Under the pieces are notes generated by a model that did not search any database, was not told where the DNA came from, and saw only the letters and a list, made by a program, of their open reading frames with translations. From assembly GCF_000831645.3 (NCBI RefSeq), contig NZ_CP012559.1, positions 744,001 to 808,000 on the forward strand: a stretch of 64,000 nt of DNA. Reading direction: 5' to 3'. Within the stretch, counting starts at the first letter, position 1. Every line of letters starts with the position of its first letter. This DNA comes from Companilactobacillus heilongjiangensis (GTDB taxonomy: Bacteria > Bacillota > Bacilli > Lactobacillales > Lactobacillaceae). Below, in pieces: positions 35,941 through 44,553 of the stretch. The translations under genes and the position numbers were made by a program.

Positions 35941-35967
35941 GAGTCTTTATTTTAAAGGCTCTTTTTT
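35941..35967 (+). terminator. Intrinsic terminator after the sensor kinase gene
   Basis: gagtctt pairs with aaggctc (one G-T) around a 7-nt loop, followed by seven T. Confidence 0.75.
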
Positions 35968-36010
35968 TGTTTTTCAGATTCTCATGTTCAAAAATCAGGA
36001 GGAATGGATT

Positions 36011-38005
36011 ATGAAATTGAAGTTGGATAAAGTAACTATGTCGTGTGTTGCAGTTTTAAGTAGTGCAATTTTATTTGGAATTAATAGTAATGTGGTTAAG
36101 GCTGATAGTGGTGGTAATCAGAGTGCAGTTAGTGCTGTGGAACCTAATGATGATGAAATTTTAGTGGACAGTGGTCCTGCATCTGATGATGATTGGGACA
36201 ATCCAAATCCAATTAAAATTTCGTGGGCCGTATATTCGATAAATGGTGATATCAATAATTTGCAATTAGTGTTGGGAAATAAAAACACTACAGAAGTTGC
36301 TGCAAGTTCTGGTGGTCCCAGTGCATTAGGTTGGAGCGATTACCTAAATAAAATATCTTCCGTAAAAATAAATGGAAACATTAAGACTGCCCTAAGACAA
36401 GAATATCTTTTTGCATCTATGCCTAAATTACAAACAATTTCTGGCTTTGATTTGATAGATAGCTCTACAACAACTGATTTTGCGTATATGTTTAGTGGAG
36501 ATAGTAGTCTTGAATCTATTGATTTATCAGGACTTAATACTTCGAAAGTAACTTCTTTTAATAGTATGTTTGATGGTGATACCAGTTTAGGTTCAATTGA
36601 TTTATCAAAAATTGATATGTCTTCAGCTACTAATACGTCAAATATGCTTCAAAATACAAATTTATCATCGATAACTCTTGGTACTAATTCAGTTATTACT
36701 AATGCTTTGTCGCCTAATGAGTCATTTACCTATAGTATTGGTGATACTTACTATACTGCCAGTAAATGGAATTACCCTAGTAGTGATGATGGTCCTCTGT
36801 CGACAGAAGATTTAACTAAAAAGTATGTTGCCGGAGGTACTGATAGGATTCAGGCAACTTGGGTTCCCAGCAATCCGACAGAAAACACAAATTTCAAAAT
36901 CCAATATATTGATAATGATTCTGGAAAAGTGTTGTTTACGTATGATGAAGTTCAACATGGTTTAAAGGATCAAAATATTGATTTAACAGATTATACATTG
37001 GCTCAAATTAATAAATTACAGCCAGGATATGCAGGAAGAGCAATTGTAAATTCAAAGACTGGTCAAATTGAGGATGATGGCAATGGTGGCTATATTGTTA
37101 AAGCAAATGTTAAAAAATTACCACCAGCTCAGATTAAGGTTACCCAAACAGTTGGGACTGATAAACCAATAGACGCATCATTTGATATTCAGAAAAATGA
37201 TACCGGATATAAATATAACGATATTTCAGACCCAACAAATGGTGTGCTTGATTTGGATAAATCAACAATTCAAGTTGGCAATGATGAGACTAAATCATTC
37301 AATGATTATGTAGCATCATTTGAAGATCAGAAACCATCAGTTATTAACCCTAATCCTATTGAGCCACCAGAAAAGAATTTAAATTCAATTTTATCAACTG
37401 CAATTAATACTCAACTTAGACTTGATCAGAACAAAGTTTTTGGTGATAATTCCTCAGAAAATCCAATAACAGTGGATGCCGTATACACCAAGACAAGTTC
37501 TGGTGGCGATAATGGCAATAATGGCGGAAGCGGCAACGGTAATCACCACAATAACAACAACAATAATAACAACGAGAACAACAATGAAAATAATCAAAGT
37601 AGTTCTAGCAAAGAAGTAAAACAAACTGTTTCCACATCTACAAAAATGGTCAACATATATGATGAGAAAGGTAAGCAAATCACCAATAGAGTTTTGGACA
37701 GGGATTCTGCTTGGTTTAACGATCAAGAATATACCCTAGATGGAACACAATATTATCGTGTTTCGACAGGAGAATATGTCAAAGCTAGTGACGTTTACAT
37801 TTATACTGCTCAAGACAATGTTGTCCATGTTCAACCAAATTCAATCGTCTACTTAGTTGATTCTCAAGGAAAGAAAATCACTGACCGGGCTTTAGGTCCT
37901 TCGAGCGATTGGTTCACGGATAGATACACAATGATTAACGGTCAGAAATATTATCGTGTTGCTACAAATGAGTTTGTAAACGCATCTAAAATTTCATTAG
38001 TATAA
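36011..38005 (+). CDS. Secreted surface protein: DUF285 (BspA-like) repeats, Asn-rich linker and two SLAP domains
   Basis: An exported 664-residue protein. The start is the ATG at 36011 with AGGAGGAATGG just upstream. Residues 1-35 are a signal peptide ending near VKADS. About 150-250 carry DUF285/BspA-type leucine-rich repeats (FAYMFSGDSSLESIDLSGLN, FNSMFDGDTSLGSIDLS). A MucBP-like middle region follows (IQYIDNDSGKVLF). Then an Asn-rich low-complexity linker (about 500-535), and two C-terminal SLAP repeats (VNIYDEKGKQITNRVL...YYRVSTGEYVKASDV; VYLVDSQGKKITDRAL...YYRVATNEFVNAS), which bind the cell wall non-covalently in related proteins. No LPXTG anchor. A role in adhesion is inferred. Confidence 0.88.
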   Translation: MKLKLDKVTMSCVAVLSSAILFGINSNVVKADSGGNQSAVSAVEPNDDEILVDSGPASDDDWDNPNPIKISWAVYSINGDINNLQLVLGNKNTTEVAASSGGPSALGWSDYLNKISSVKINGNIKTALRQEYLFASMPKLQTISGFDLIDSSTTTDFAYMFSGDSSLESIDLSGLNTSKVTSFNSMFDGDTSLGSIDLSKIDMSSATNTSNMLQNTNLSSITLGTNSVITNALSPNESFTYSIGDTYYTASKWNYPSSDDGPLSTEDLTKKYVAGGTDRIQATWVPSNPTENTNFKIQYIDNDSGKVLFTYDEVQHGLKDQNIDLTDYTLAQINKLQPGYAGRAIVNSKTGQIEDDGNGGYIVKANVKKLPPAQIKVTQTVGTDKPIDASFDIQKNDTGYKYNDISDPTNGVLDLDKSTIQVGNDETKSFNDYVASFEDQKPSVINPNPIEPPEKNLNSILSTAINTQLRLDQNKVFGDNSSENPITVDAVYTKTSSGGDNGNNGGSGNGNHHNNNNNNNNENNNENNQSSSSKEVKQTVSTSTKMVNIYDEKGKQITNRVLDRDSAWFNDQEYTLDGTQYYRVSTGEYVKASDVYIYTAQDNVVHVQPNSIVYLVDSQGKKITDRALGPSSDWFTDRYTMINGQKYYRVATNEFVNASKISLV

Positions 38006-38012
38006 TTAATTA

Positions 38013-38047
38013 ACCTAGTAGTCATCGTTGATTACTGGGTTTCTTTT
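38013..38047 (+). terminator. Intrinsic terminator after the surface protein gene
   Basis: acctagtagt pairs with attactgggt (38013-38022 with 38031-38040, two wobbles), followed by ttcttttt. Confidence 0.75.
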
Positions 38048-38089
38048 TGATTTAATGAGTTTAAATAGCAATTTAGTGAGGATGAGATC

Positions 38090-38713
38090 ATGAAATACGA
38101 GTGGCGTAAACAGGAAAAAGATTTGTATTCAACGAAGAAACAACCAGTAACTTTGACAGTTCCTAAGCAAAAATTTATTTCATTACATGGAATTGGAAAT
38201 CCTAATGGGGCTGAGTTTGCTCAAAAAATTCAAACACTTTATCCAGCCGCTTATGGAATCAAAGGTGCCTATAAAAAGCTTTGTGTTGATAAGGATGTTG
38301 AGTACGGAGATTATGTAGTTTTTCCATTGGAGGGTGTTTGGTCACTGACTAAAAAGGGTCAAAAGATGGATCATTTAGACAAAGATGAATTCAGCTATGA
38401 CATCATGATTCGAATTCCTGAATTTGTGCCAGATGAATTGATTCAACCAACTTTGGAAGACGTTAAGAAAAAGAAGAATTTACCTGAGATTTCAGACATT
38501 GAAATAAAAGAATACCTTACTAAAGAAGTTGCTCAAGTTTTGCATGTTGGAAAATATGATGATGAGCCCGCCAGTTTTAAAAAGATTGACGAATTGGTGG
38601 CGGAAAATCAGAAGCAACGTGCTACAAAGATTCACCGTGAAATTTATTTATCAGACGCCAGACGTGTTGCTCCGGAAAAGCTAAAAACGATTTTAAGATA
38701 TGAAATTAAATAG
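38090..38713 (+). CDS. GyrI-like small-molecule-binding domain protein
   Basis: A 207-residue cytoplasmic protein that fits the stand-alone GyrI-like family. The N-terminus MKYEWRKQEKDLYSTKKQPVTLTVPKQKFISLHGIGNPN, then FAQKIQTLYPAAYGIK and YDIMIRIPEFV are typical. Related domains bind hydrophobic drugs or act as effector domains of MerR or AraC regulators, but here no DNA-binding part is present. Ribosome site GTGAGGATGAGATC. Its real function is unknown. Confidence 0.75.
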   Translation: MKYEWRKQEKDLYSTKKQPVTLTVPKQKFISLHGIGNPNGAEFAQKIQTLYPAAYGIKGAYKKLCVDKDVEYGDYVVFPLEGVWSLTKKGQKMDHLDKDEFSYDIMIRIPEFVPDELIQPTLEDVKKKKNLPEISDIEIKEYLTKEVAQVLHVGKYDDEPASFKKIDELVAENQKQRATKIHREIYLSDARRVAPEKLKTILRYEIK

Positions 38714-38800
38714 CATCAAAAGGGGTCGTGATATAACTAATTTTGTCTTAAACATGGCAGCGTAAACGTGCAACAAAACATAACTTTTTCCGCTTAAAAC

Positions 38801-38842
38801 AAAAAATCCTAGCAATCCAAAATCGGATTACTAGGATTTTTT
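38801..38842. terminator. Bidirectional terminator between GyrI-like gene and ltaS homologue
   Basis: aaaaaatcctagcaatcc pairs with ggattactaggatttttt (one mismatch), loop aaaatc. Converging genes share it. Confidence 0.88.
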
Positions 38843-38885
38843 GCCTTGATGATTGAAAGTTGACCATGTTTTGTCACACTCTTTG

Positions 38886-41027
38886 TTATTTCTTATTCAA
38901 ATATGACCAACTATCAATTGGTGTTCGATCATCTTGCAATTGAACCGCATCAGTATTGTAGAGGTCAGTCGTGGATTTATTGCCATTCTTAGAATAAAGG
39001 CTAGTTGATTTGTCGCCTAAATCATTTCGAATTTTTTCCATTTGTTGAACTTGATTTTGATATGAATAATTAGCTGGATTGACAGGATTAAATCCGGTTG
39101 GTGTATAGAATCTCAACAAGTTTTTATTATTGATATTATCGGAAGTCTTGAGTTGCAAGTCGACTTCATATTCCCATCGATCAACTTTGGTCAAAAGTTC
39201 TGGATTATTGCGCATATCAATTTTTTCACCGGTAGCGTTGGAATAAACCTGCGTGCTTGCACCACCATTGCGATAGACGGTGTATTGTGGCGTAATGAAA
39301 TCTTTATTTCTAAAAGCAACAATCTGACTATGCTTTTTGGAAAGTAAGTCAGTTCCGAGTTGAACGTACTGTTTCGTATTGACCCCAGCCAAATGCAAGA
39401 TAGTAGGTAAGATGTCAATTTCACCACCGTAAGTGTGTTTAATCCCACCTTTTAAACCATCCATGTGAATCATAAATGGAACTCGCTGCATTTGCGTATC
39501 ATTGAATTTAGTCCAAGTATCAGGGGTTTTACCAACCATGGTTGAAAGAGATTTGTGTTGCGTATCATTCAAGCCATAGTGGTCACCATATAAGACAACC
39601 ATGGTGTTTTTATCTAAGCCAGATGCCTTGAGATAATTGAAAAACTCTTCAACTGACTTGTCCAAGTAATGAGCTGTTTTGAAATAGCTGTTGACGGTTG
39701 GATTAGGATTGTCAGCAGTTTGGAAATCGGCGTTGTCCTCATCTGAAAATTGATAGCCGACATGATTAGTAATAGTTAAAAATTTCGTGTAGAAGGGCTG
39801 TTGCATCTGTTCCAGATACTTAGCACCCTCCGCAAACAAAAGCTTATCTTTGACACCATAGCCGTTCAACGACAAGGTGTCAGGATCTTTGGTATCGTAA
39901 TAAGTTTCATCAAAGAAATAGTTATAACCCATATTCTTATAGGTTACATTTCGTCCCCAGAAACTACCGATATTACCGTGGAAAACGGCACTCGTGTAGT
40001 TTTTTTGTTGCTGAAGAATTGCAGGAGCTGATTGGAAAGTATTGTCGCCACCGAGCTTCTGGAAGAATGATCCTTCAGGCAATCCGAAGAGGTCAGACTC
40101 AAGCATTGTTTCGGCGTCACTAGTCCGGCCACCACCAACTTGATTGAAGAAATTATCATAGGAAAGAGTGTTTTGGTCGTTGTAGAGACTGTTCAGAAAT
40201 GGTGTAACTTCCTGACCGTTAATCTTCATGCCAATTAAGAATTGTTCAAAACTTTCCAAGTGAATAACAATGATATTTTTACCATTGGCTTTGCCAAAAT
40301 ACTGAGCGTTAGGTGCGGCGTAATGTTCTTTGGTATAGTCGAGCGCTGTATCAACTTCAGTCTCGGTAGCACTAGAACGAACTTGATCATTTTGAATTGA
40401 ACGAACTGAATCATAGGCTAGAAAACTGTTAATACCCAAATATTTGACGATATAAGAGTGATCAAAGGTTTTTCCAAGTAATTGGGGACGATTGGCTTCA
40501 GAACCTGCCAAATCGGCTGAGAATAATGCTAGTCCTAAACAAGTGGTTGCTAGGGCAGTGACTTTTCGAAAAGGTCGCTTGTCGATTTTTATAAAGTGAG
40601 TAGCGAACAAAATAATTATTATTATGAAGTCAATAAAGTAGAATATATCGCTCAATTGCATGGCACTAGCGGTACTTTTTCCAAGACCTTTGGCGACTTT
40701 AGAAACACCTGTAATAGTGCTGACAGATAGAAAGTCGCCGTTTTCACGATAATAAAGGATATTTGCATAAATAAAGATGGTATCCACAATATGAATAATG
40801 CCCATAACGATGTAGGAAAGTTTCGGCTTATTGAGATAAAGTGCCAAACTCAACAAAAGAACAGTTGTTGCGAAGGGATTCACGATGATAAAGAAGTATT
40901 GCCAGAGATTATTAATGGCCAGTGAAAACCCCATGAAGTATGCCAGAACTGATTTGAACCATAAACAGAGAGCTAATAAGGTTAGAAAACCTAGTCTCGT
41001 GTTTAAAATGGATTGAATTTTTTTCAT
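38886..41027 (-). CDS. LTA synthase family sulfatase (LtaS paralogue 1)
   Basis: A membrane enzyme that polymerises or primes glycerol-phosphate chains of lipoteichoic acid, using phosphatidylglycerol. 713 residues: five membrane segments in the first 220, then an extracellular sulfatase-like domain with the metal Glu in VIHLESFEQFL, the nucleophile Thr in GGGRTSDAETMLES (about residue 300), and GDHYG near 470-480. I start at the ATG at 41027 (ACGAGGAAAAAC upstream). The frame is open 120 bases further, but that part is repeat R4, not protein. A tandem paralogue lies upstream at 41615-43765. Confidence 0.92.
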   Translation of the reverse strand: MKKIQSILNTRLGFLTLLALCLWFKSVLAYFMGFSLAINNLWQYFFIIVNPFATTVLLLSLALYLNKPKLSYIVMGIIHIVDTIFIYANILYYRENGDFLSVSTITGVSKVAKGLGKSTASAMQLSDIFYFIDFIIIIILFATHFIKIDKRPFRKVTALATTCLGLALFSADLAGSEANRPQLLGKTFDHSYIVKYLGINSFLAYDSVRSIQNDQVRSSATETEVDTALDYTKEHYAAPNAQYFGKANGKNIIVIHLESFEQFLIGMKINGQEVTPFLNSLYNDQNTLSYDNFFNQVGGGRTSDAETMLESDLFGLPEGSFFQKLGGDNTFQSAPAILQQQKNYTSAVFHGNIGSFWGRNVTYKNMGYNYFFDETYYDTKDPDTLSLNGYGVKDKLLFAEGAKYLEQMQQPFYTKFLTITNHVGYQFSDEDNADFQTADNPNPTVNSYFKTAHYLDKSVEEFFNYLKASGLDKNTMVVLYGDHYGLNDTQHKSLSTMVGKTPDTWTKFNDTQMQRVPFMIHMDGLKGGIKHTYGGEIDILPTILHLAGVNTKQYVQLGTDLLSKKHSQIVAFRNKDFITPQYTVYRNGGASTQVYSNATGEKIDMRNNPELLTKVDRWEYEVDLQLKTSDNINNKNLLRFYTPTGFNPVNPANYSYQNQVQQMEKIRNDLGDKSTSLYSKNGNKSTTDLYNTDAVQLQDDRTPIDSWSYLNKK

Positions 41028-41050
41028 GTTTTTCCTCGTAACTAAGAAAT

Positions 41051-41230
41051 GCCGTCTCTGGGTGTGAGGGATGTGCTCTGCTGTGGGACCGGCTCGAGCC
41101 ATAGAGCGGTCTCGACCCTCGCTTTTGAGCCGAAGTTCGCGTCTCAAAAGACGTCCTGTGGTGTAAGAACGGGAAGGTCCCCCGTCCTAACACCACTATC
41201 ACTGCGGATCACATCCCACACACCCAGAGA
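41051..41230 (-). repeat. Cloverleaf repeat R4, directly upstream of LtaS paralogue 1
   Basis: Read on the minus strand. The outer stem 41055-41075 pairs with 41210-41230 (21 bp, one mismatch; tctctgggtgtgagggatgtg), a sequence shared with no other copy here. Arm A is a gacggg-type hairpin ending in ttacacca, arm B is cttttgag/ctcaaaag, arm C ggGtcgag/ctcgagcc. It ends only 23 bp before the ltaS start codon, in sense, so it must be in the 5' leader unless the promoter lies inside it. Its 5' end faces R5 across 138 bp. Confidence 0.9.
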
Positions 41231-41368
41231 CTAATGTATTGGTTATTTGTTTTGTTGTTGGTATTTATTACGTATATTAATTGATAATTTAATATTTTTT
41301 GTTTTTGTAATGGAAATGACAAAAATAATAATTCCATTGATGTAAGAATAAATATCATAAAAAATAAA

Positions 41369-41545
41369 TTAGCCAAAGGCGGACATCAAGGTAGTCTGCT
41401 GTGGAGGTGGCGTTATGGCTTTAGCCATTACACCACGGGGCGAATTTGGATACTTGCGGTCTGTGCAAGGATTCAAATCGAGGTCCGAGACCTTGGTTTG
41501 GACCGGTCCCCATAGCGACTGCCTTGATGTCCACCTTCGGCGGCA
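41369..41545 (+). repeat. Cloverleaf repeat R5
   Basis: The longest outer stem: 41372-41396 pairs with 41517-41541 (25 bp, two A-C mismatches and one wobble; core ggacatcaaggtagtc). Arm A is the TGGCGTTATGGC type, arm B is atttggatacttgc/gcaaggattcaaat, arm C is ggtccgag/tttggacc. The ends are TTAGCC and GGCGGCA. It is antisense to and downstream of LtaS paralogue 2, and head-to-head with R4. Confidence 0.9.
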
Positions 41546-41591
41546 GACCACCAAAAGACCCACCGGTTAATAATACGTTATTTCTGGCAAT

Positions 41592-41615
41592 AAAAAAAGC
41601 CAGCGTTTGCTGACT
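41592..41615 (-). terminator. Intrinsic terminator of LtaS paralogue 2
   Basis: On the minus strand agtcagc-aaac-gctggct (one wobble; 41615-41598) is followed by seven T-equivalents at 41598-41592. It begins at the ltaS stop codon. Confidence 0.82.
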
Positions 41616-43765
41616 TAATTTGATGTATCGCTATTGCCCTTGAGAATACTGGACCAACTGTCAATTACTGTTCGGTCGCCATTTAGTTCTGGAGCGTCAG
41701 TATTGTACAGATTAGTGGTTGTTTTATTGCCATTCTTGGAATAAACACTGGTTGATTTCAAACCAAGATCATCACGTGTTTTGACTAATCTTTGGATTTC
41801 ATTTTGGTAACTGTAATCTTTGGAATCAATTGGTGTAAATCCGGTTGGTGTATAGAAACGTAATAGATTTTTATTGTTAATGGTATCTGATAATTTCAAT
41901 TTAGTATTAACTGCTTCTTGCCACTTAGCAACTTTTCGCTTCAAAACTGGATCTTGATCAAGGTCGACTTGTTCGCCAGTACTGTTCTTGAATACTTGTG
42001 GATTGCCATCGCTATCTTTCAAGACGGTGTAATTTGGCGTGATAAAGTTCTTATTTCGGAAAGCTACGATTTGACTGTGATTTTTCGACAACAGGTCGGT
42101 TCCTAATTGCACGTATTGTTTAGTGTTGATGCCTGCCATGTGGAGAATAGTTGGTAAGACGTCGATTTCACCACCATATGTGTGATTGATGCCACCTTTG
42201 AGGCCTTTCATGTGAATCATAAATGGAACTTTTTGCATTTGCGAATCATTGAATTCAGTCCAGTCGCTGCTGTCGACTCCCACTAATGGCGCTAGGGCAG
42301 TGTTTTGACTGTTTGAAAGTCCATAGTGATCGCCGTAAAGAACAATCATTGAATTGTCGTAAATCCCACTTGATTTCAGATAATCGAAGAATTCTTTCAA
42401 AGCGTTATCTAAATAATGGGCAGTGACAAAGTAGTTGTTAACGGCACTGTTATCAGTATTTGGAGCTTGGAAGCCGTCATTATCTTCAGCTGGTAAATCA
42501 AATGGATAGTGGTTGGTAACGGTAATAAATTTAGTGTAGAACGGTTGTTGCAACTGTTCGAGATATTTGACACTTTCTGAAAGCATTAATTTATCTTTCA
42601 TACCATATTGCAAACTTGAATCGTCAGTTTTATTGTAATAACTGGAATCAAAGAAGTAGTCGTACCCCATGTTTTTATAAACATTGTCACGGTTCCAGAA
42701 ACTACCGACATTACCGTGGAAAACAGCGCTAGTATAGCCATCTTTTTGTCCTAAAATAGCAGGTGCAGCTTGGAAGGTATTGTCGCTGCCAAGTTTTGAG
42801 AAAAGCGATCCTTCAGGTAATCCGAAGAGGCCAGTTTCAAGCATGTTTTCGGCATCACTAGTTTTACCTTGTCCAACTTGATGATAGAAATTATCGAATG
42901 ACATCGTATTTTTATCGTTATAGAGGCTGTTTAAAAATGGTGTAACTTCTTGGTCGTTGACTTTATCGTTGATCAAAAATTGTTGAAAACTTTCCAAATG
43001 AATAACGATAATATTCTTTCCTTTAGCTTCGCCAAAATATTTGGGATTTGGTTTGGCATAATTCTGTTTGGTATAGGAAAGGACATCATCCATATCCGTC
43101 CCGACCGCTTCCGAACGGACTTGGTTATTTTGAACTGTCTTGATTGAGTCATAAGCTAGAAAAGTGTTGAGCCCCAAGTACTTGACGATATAAGCTCGAT
43201 CAAAGGTTCGACCGAGTAATTGCGGACGGTTACTTTCGGCAATAGTTAAATTGAGTGAGAAGAAAAAGATTCCCAAAAAAGTTGTCGCAATTGCTGTCAA
43301 TTTTCTCATTGGTCTGGCATCAATTTTGATATAATGGGTAAGTAACAATATAGCGATAATAATGAAATCTAAACCATAAATAAAATCATGTGGTTGCATC
43401 ATATTGGCAGCACTGCCACCGAGTCCCTTGGAAACCTTAGAAACTCCGGCAATCGTGTTGAATGATAGAAAATCGCTGAACTCACGATAGTAAAGAATAT
43501 TCCCGTAAAGCAGGGCTGATTCTAAGAAGTATATAACGCCCATAACGATGTAAGATGCTTTGGAACGGGTTATGTATAACGCTATACTGAGTAAGATAAC
43601 GGCTGTTGCAATCGGATTGATGATCAGAATCAAATGTTGTAACGGGTCCGAAACGCCTAACGAAAAGTCGGCGTAATAAGCAATGACCGTTTTAAACCAG
43701 AGGAAAAAGATTAGGAGTCCCATGAAACCTAGTCTTTTATTGAGGATATTTTTTAATTTATTCAT
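41615..43765 (-). CDS. LTA synthase family sulfatase (LtaS paralogue 2)
   Basis: A 716-residue paralogue of 38886-41027 with the same plan: five N-terminal membrane segments, then the extracellular sulfatase-type domain with HLESFQQFL, the nucleophile Thr in GQGKTSDAENMLETG, GDHYG and the metal region near HMKGLKGGINHTYGGEIDVLP. Large blocks are identical to paralogue 1 (for example the NKNLLRFYTPTGF tail), so this is a tandem duplication. In other Firmicutes, paralogues divide into primase and polymerase roles; which is which here is not readable. It has its own terminator, and repeats R4 and R5 fill the gap between the two genes. Confidence 0.92.
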   Translation of the reverse strand: MNKLKNILNKRLGFMGLLIFFLWFKTVIAYYADFSLGVSDPLQHLILIINPIATAVILLSIALYITRSKASYIVMGVIYFLESALLYGNILYYREFSDFLSFNTIAGVSKVSKGLGGSAANMMQPHDFIYGLDFIIIAILLLTHYIKIDARPMRKLTAIATTFLGIFFFSLNLTIAESNRPQLLGRTFDRAYIVKYLGLNTFLAYDSIKTVQNNQVRSEAVGTDMDDVLSYTKQNYAKPNPKYFGEAKGKNIIVIHLESFQQFLINDKVNDQEVTPFLNSLYNDKNTMSFDNFYHQVGQGKTSDAENMLETGLFGLPEGSLFSKLGSDNTFQAAPAILGQKDGYTSAVFHGNVGSFWNRDNVYKNMGYDYFFDSSYYNKTDDSSLQYGMKDKLMLSESVKYLEQLQQPFYTKFITVTNHYPFDLPAEDNDGFQAPNTDNSAVNNYFVTAHYLDNALKEFFDYLKSSGIYDNSMIVLYGDHYGLSNSQNTALAPLVGVDSSDWTEFNDSQMQKVPFMIHMKGLKGGINHTYGGEIDVLPTILHMAGINTKQYVQLGTDLLSKNHSQIVAFRNKNFITPNYTVLKDSDGNPQVFKNSTGEQVDLDQDPVLKRKVAKWQEAVNTKLKLSDTINNKNLLRFYTPTGFTPIDSKDYSYQNEIQRLVKTRDDLGLKSTSVYSKNGNKTTTNLYNTDAPELNGDRTVIDSWSSILKGNSDTSN

Positions 43766-43868
43766 TAATAATTCCTTGTTTGTAAAATTTCTTTAATAAA
43801 TCTATTTAAAGCCTAAATAAAATGCTTAATTGTTAGTATAATACGATATAGGTAAAAAGTGGGAAAGA

Positions 43869-44498
43869 ATGAGTAAAATGATATTTTTAGGACCGTTGTA
43901 TGATTACATATACAAGCTATATGCAATGAAAATCAATCATTTTCCATTGATTAGGCTTTCCTTTTACGCTGTTGATAAAGCAATATTGTATACCTTATTT
44001 TTTATTGTCTTGAGGTTTCTGTGGATAAAAATTAAGAACAAAAAGACGAACTTTGGCCGGGAACTCGGGTTGGCCGTTTTTGCGTTTTATGTTTTCCTAC
44101 TTTTTGCTTTAACAGTTTTTCGGGATAGCTATTTCTTATGGCAATTCAAATTTTATTTCCATCGACCATTATCCCAAATAAATATTATTCCGCTCGTAGA
44201 AACATTTAAATTATCAAAAGGTCAATCGTTAGTTGACTTTTTTTATAATTTATATGGTAACATTGTGTGGTTCGTACCAATGGGAGTATTTATCCCAGCA
44301 TTGACCAAAAAGCACCTTGGATTCTTCCAGGTTGTCCTGATTGGTGCCTTGATTTCAACTTCAATTGAGACTTTACAGTTCATTTTGAACACCGGAGTCA
44401 CTGACATTGATGATGTGATCTTCAATACTCTTGGAGCCGCGGTCGGATATTTATTATATTTTGTTGGAAAATGGATAAAAAAGTTAATAAAAATTTGA
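43869..44498 (+). CDS. VanZ-like family membrane protein
   Basis: A 209-residue membrane protein with about five hydrophobic segments. The VanZ pattern is visible: an FALTVFRDSYF segment, INIIPLVETFKL, NLYGNIVWFVPMGVFIPAL, SIETLQFILNTGVTDIDDVIFNTLGAAVGYLLY. In enterococci VanZ affects teicoplanin sensitivity; in other bacteria its role is undefined. It diverges from the ltaS homologue and precedes pgi by 55 bp. Confidence 0.87.
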   Translation: MSKMIFLGPLYDYIYKLYAMKINHFPLIRLSFYAVDKAILYTLFFIVLRFLWIKIKNKKTNFGRELGLAVFAFYVFLLFALTVFRDSYFLWQFKFYFHRPLSQINIIPLVETFKLSKGQSLVDFFYNLYGNIVWFVPMGVFIPALTKKHLGFFQVVLIGALISTSIETLQFILNTGVTDIDDVIFNTLGAAVGYLLYFVGKWIKKLIKI

Positions 44499-44553
44499 AA
44501 TTTTCTGCGAAAATGATTAATCTAGTTTTGACGATATATATGGAGGAGAGAAA

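Noticed and set aside
41028-41147. N-terminal extension of the first ltaS homologue by 40 residues
   Set aside because: The extension is encoded by repeat R4 and has no ribosome site; the paralogue starts at the equivalent of the ATG at 41027, which has GAGG upstream.
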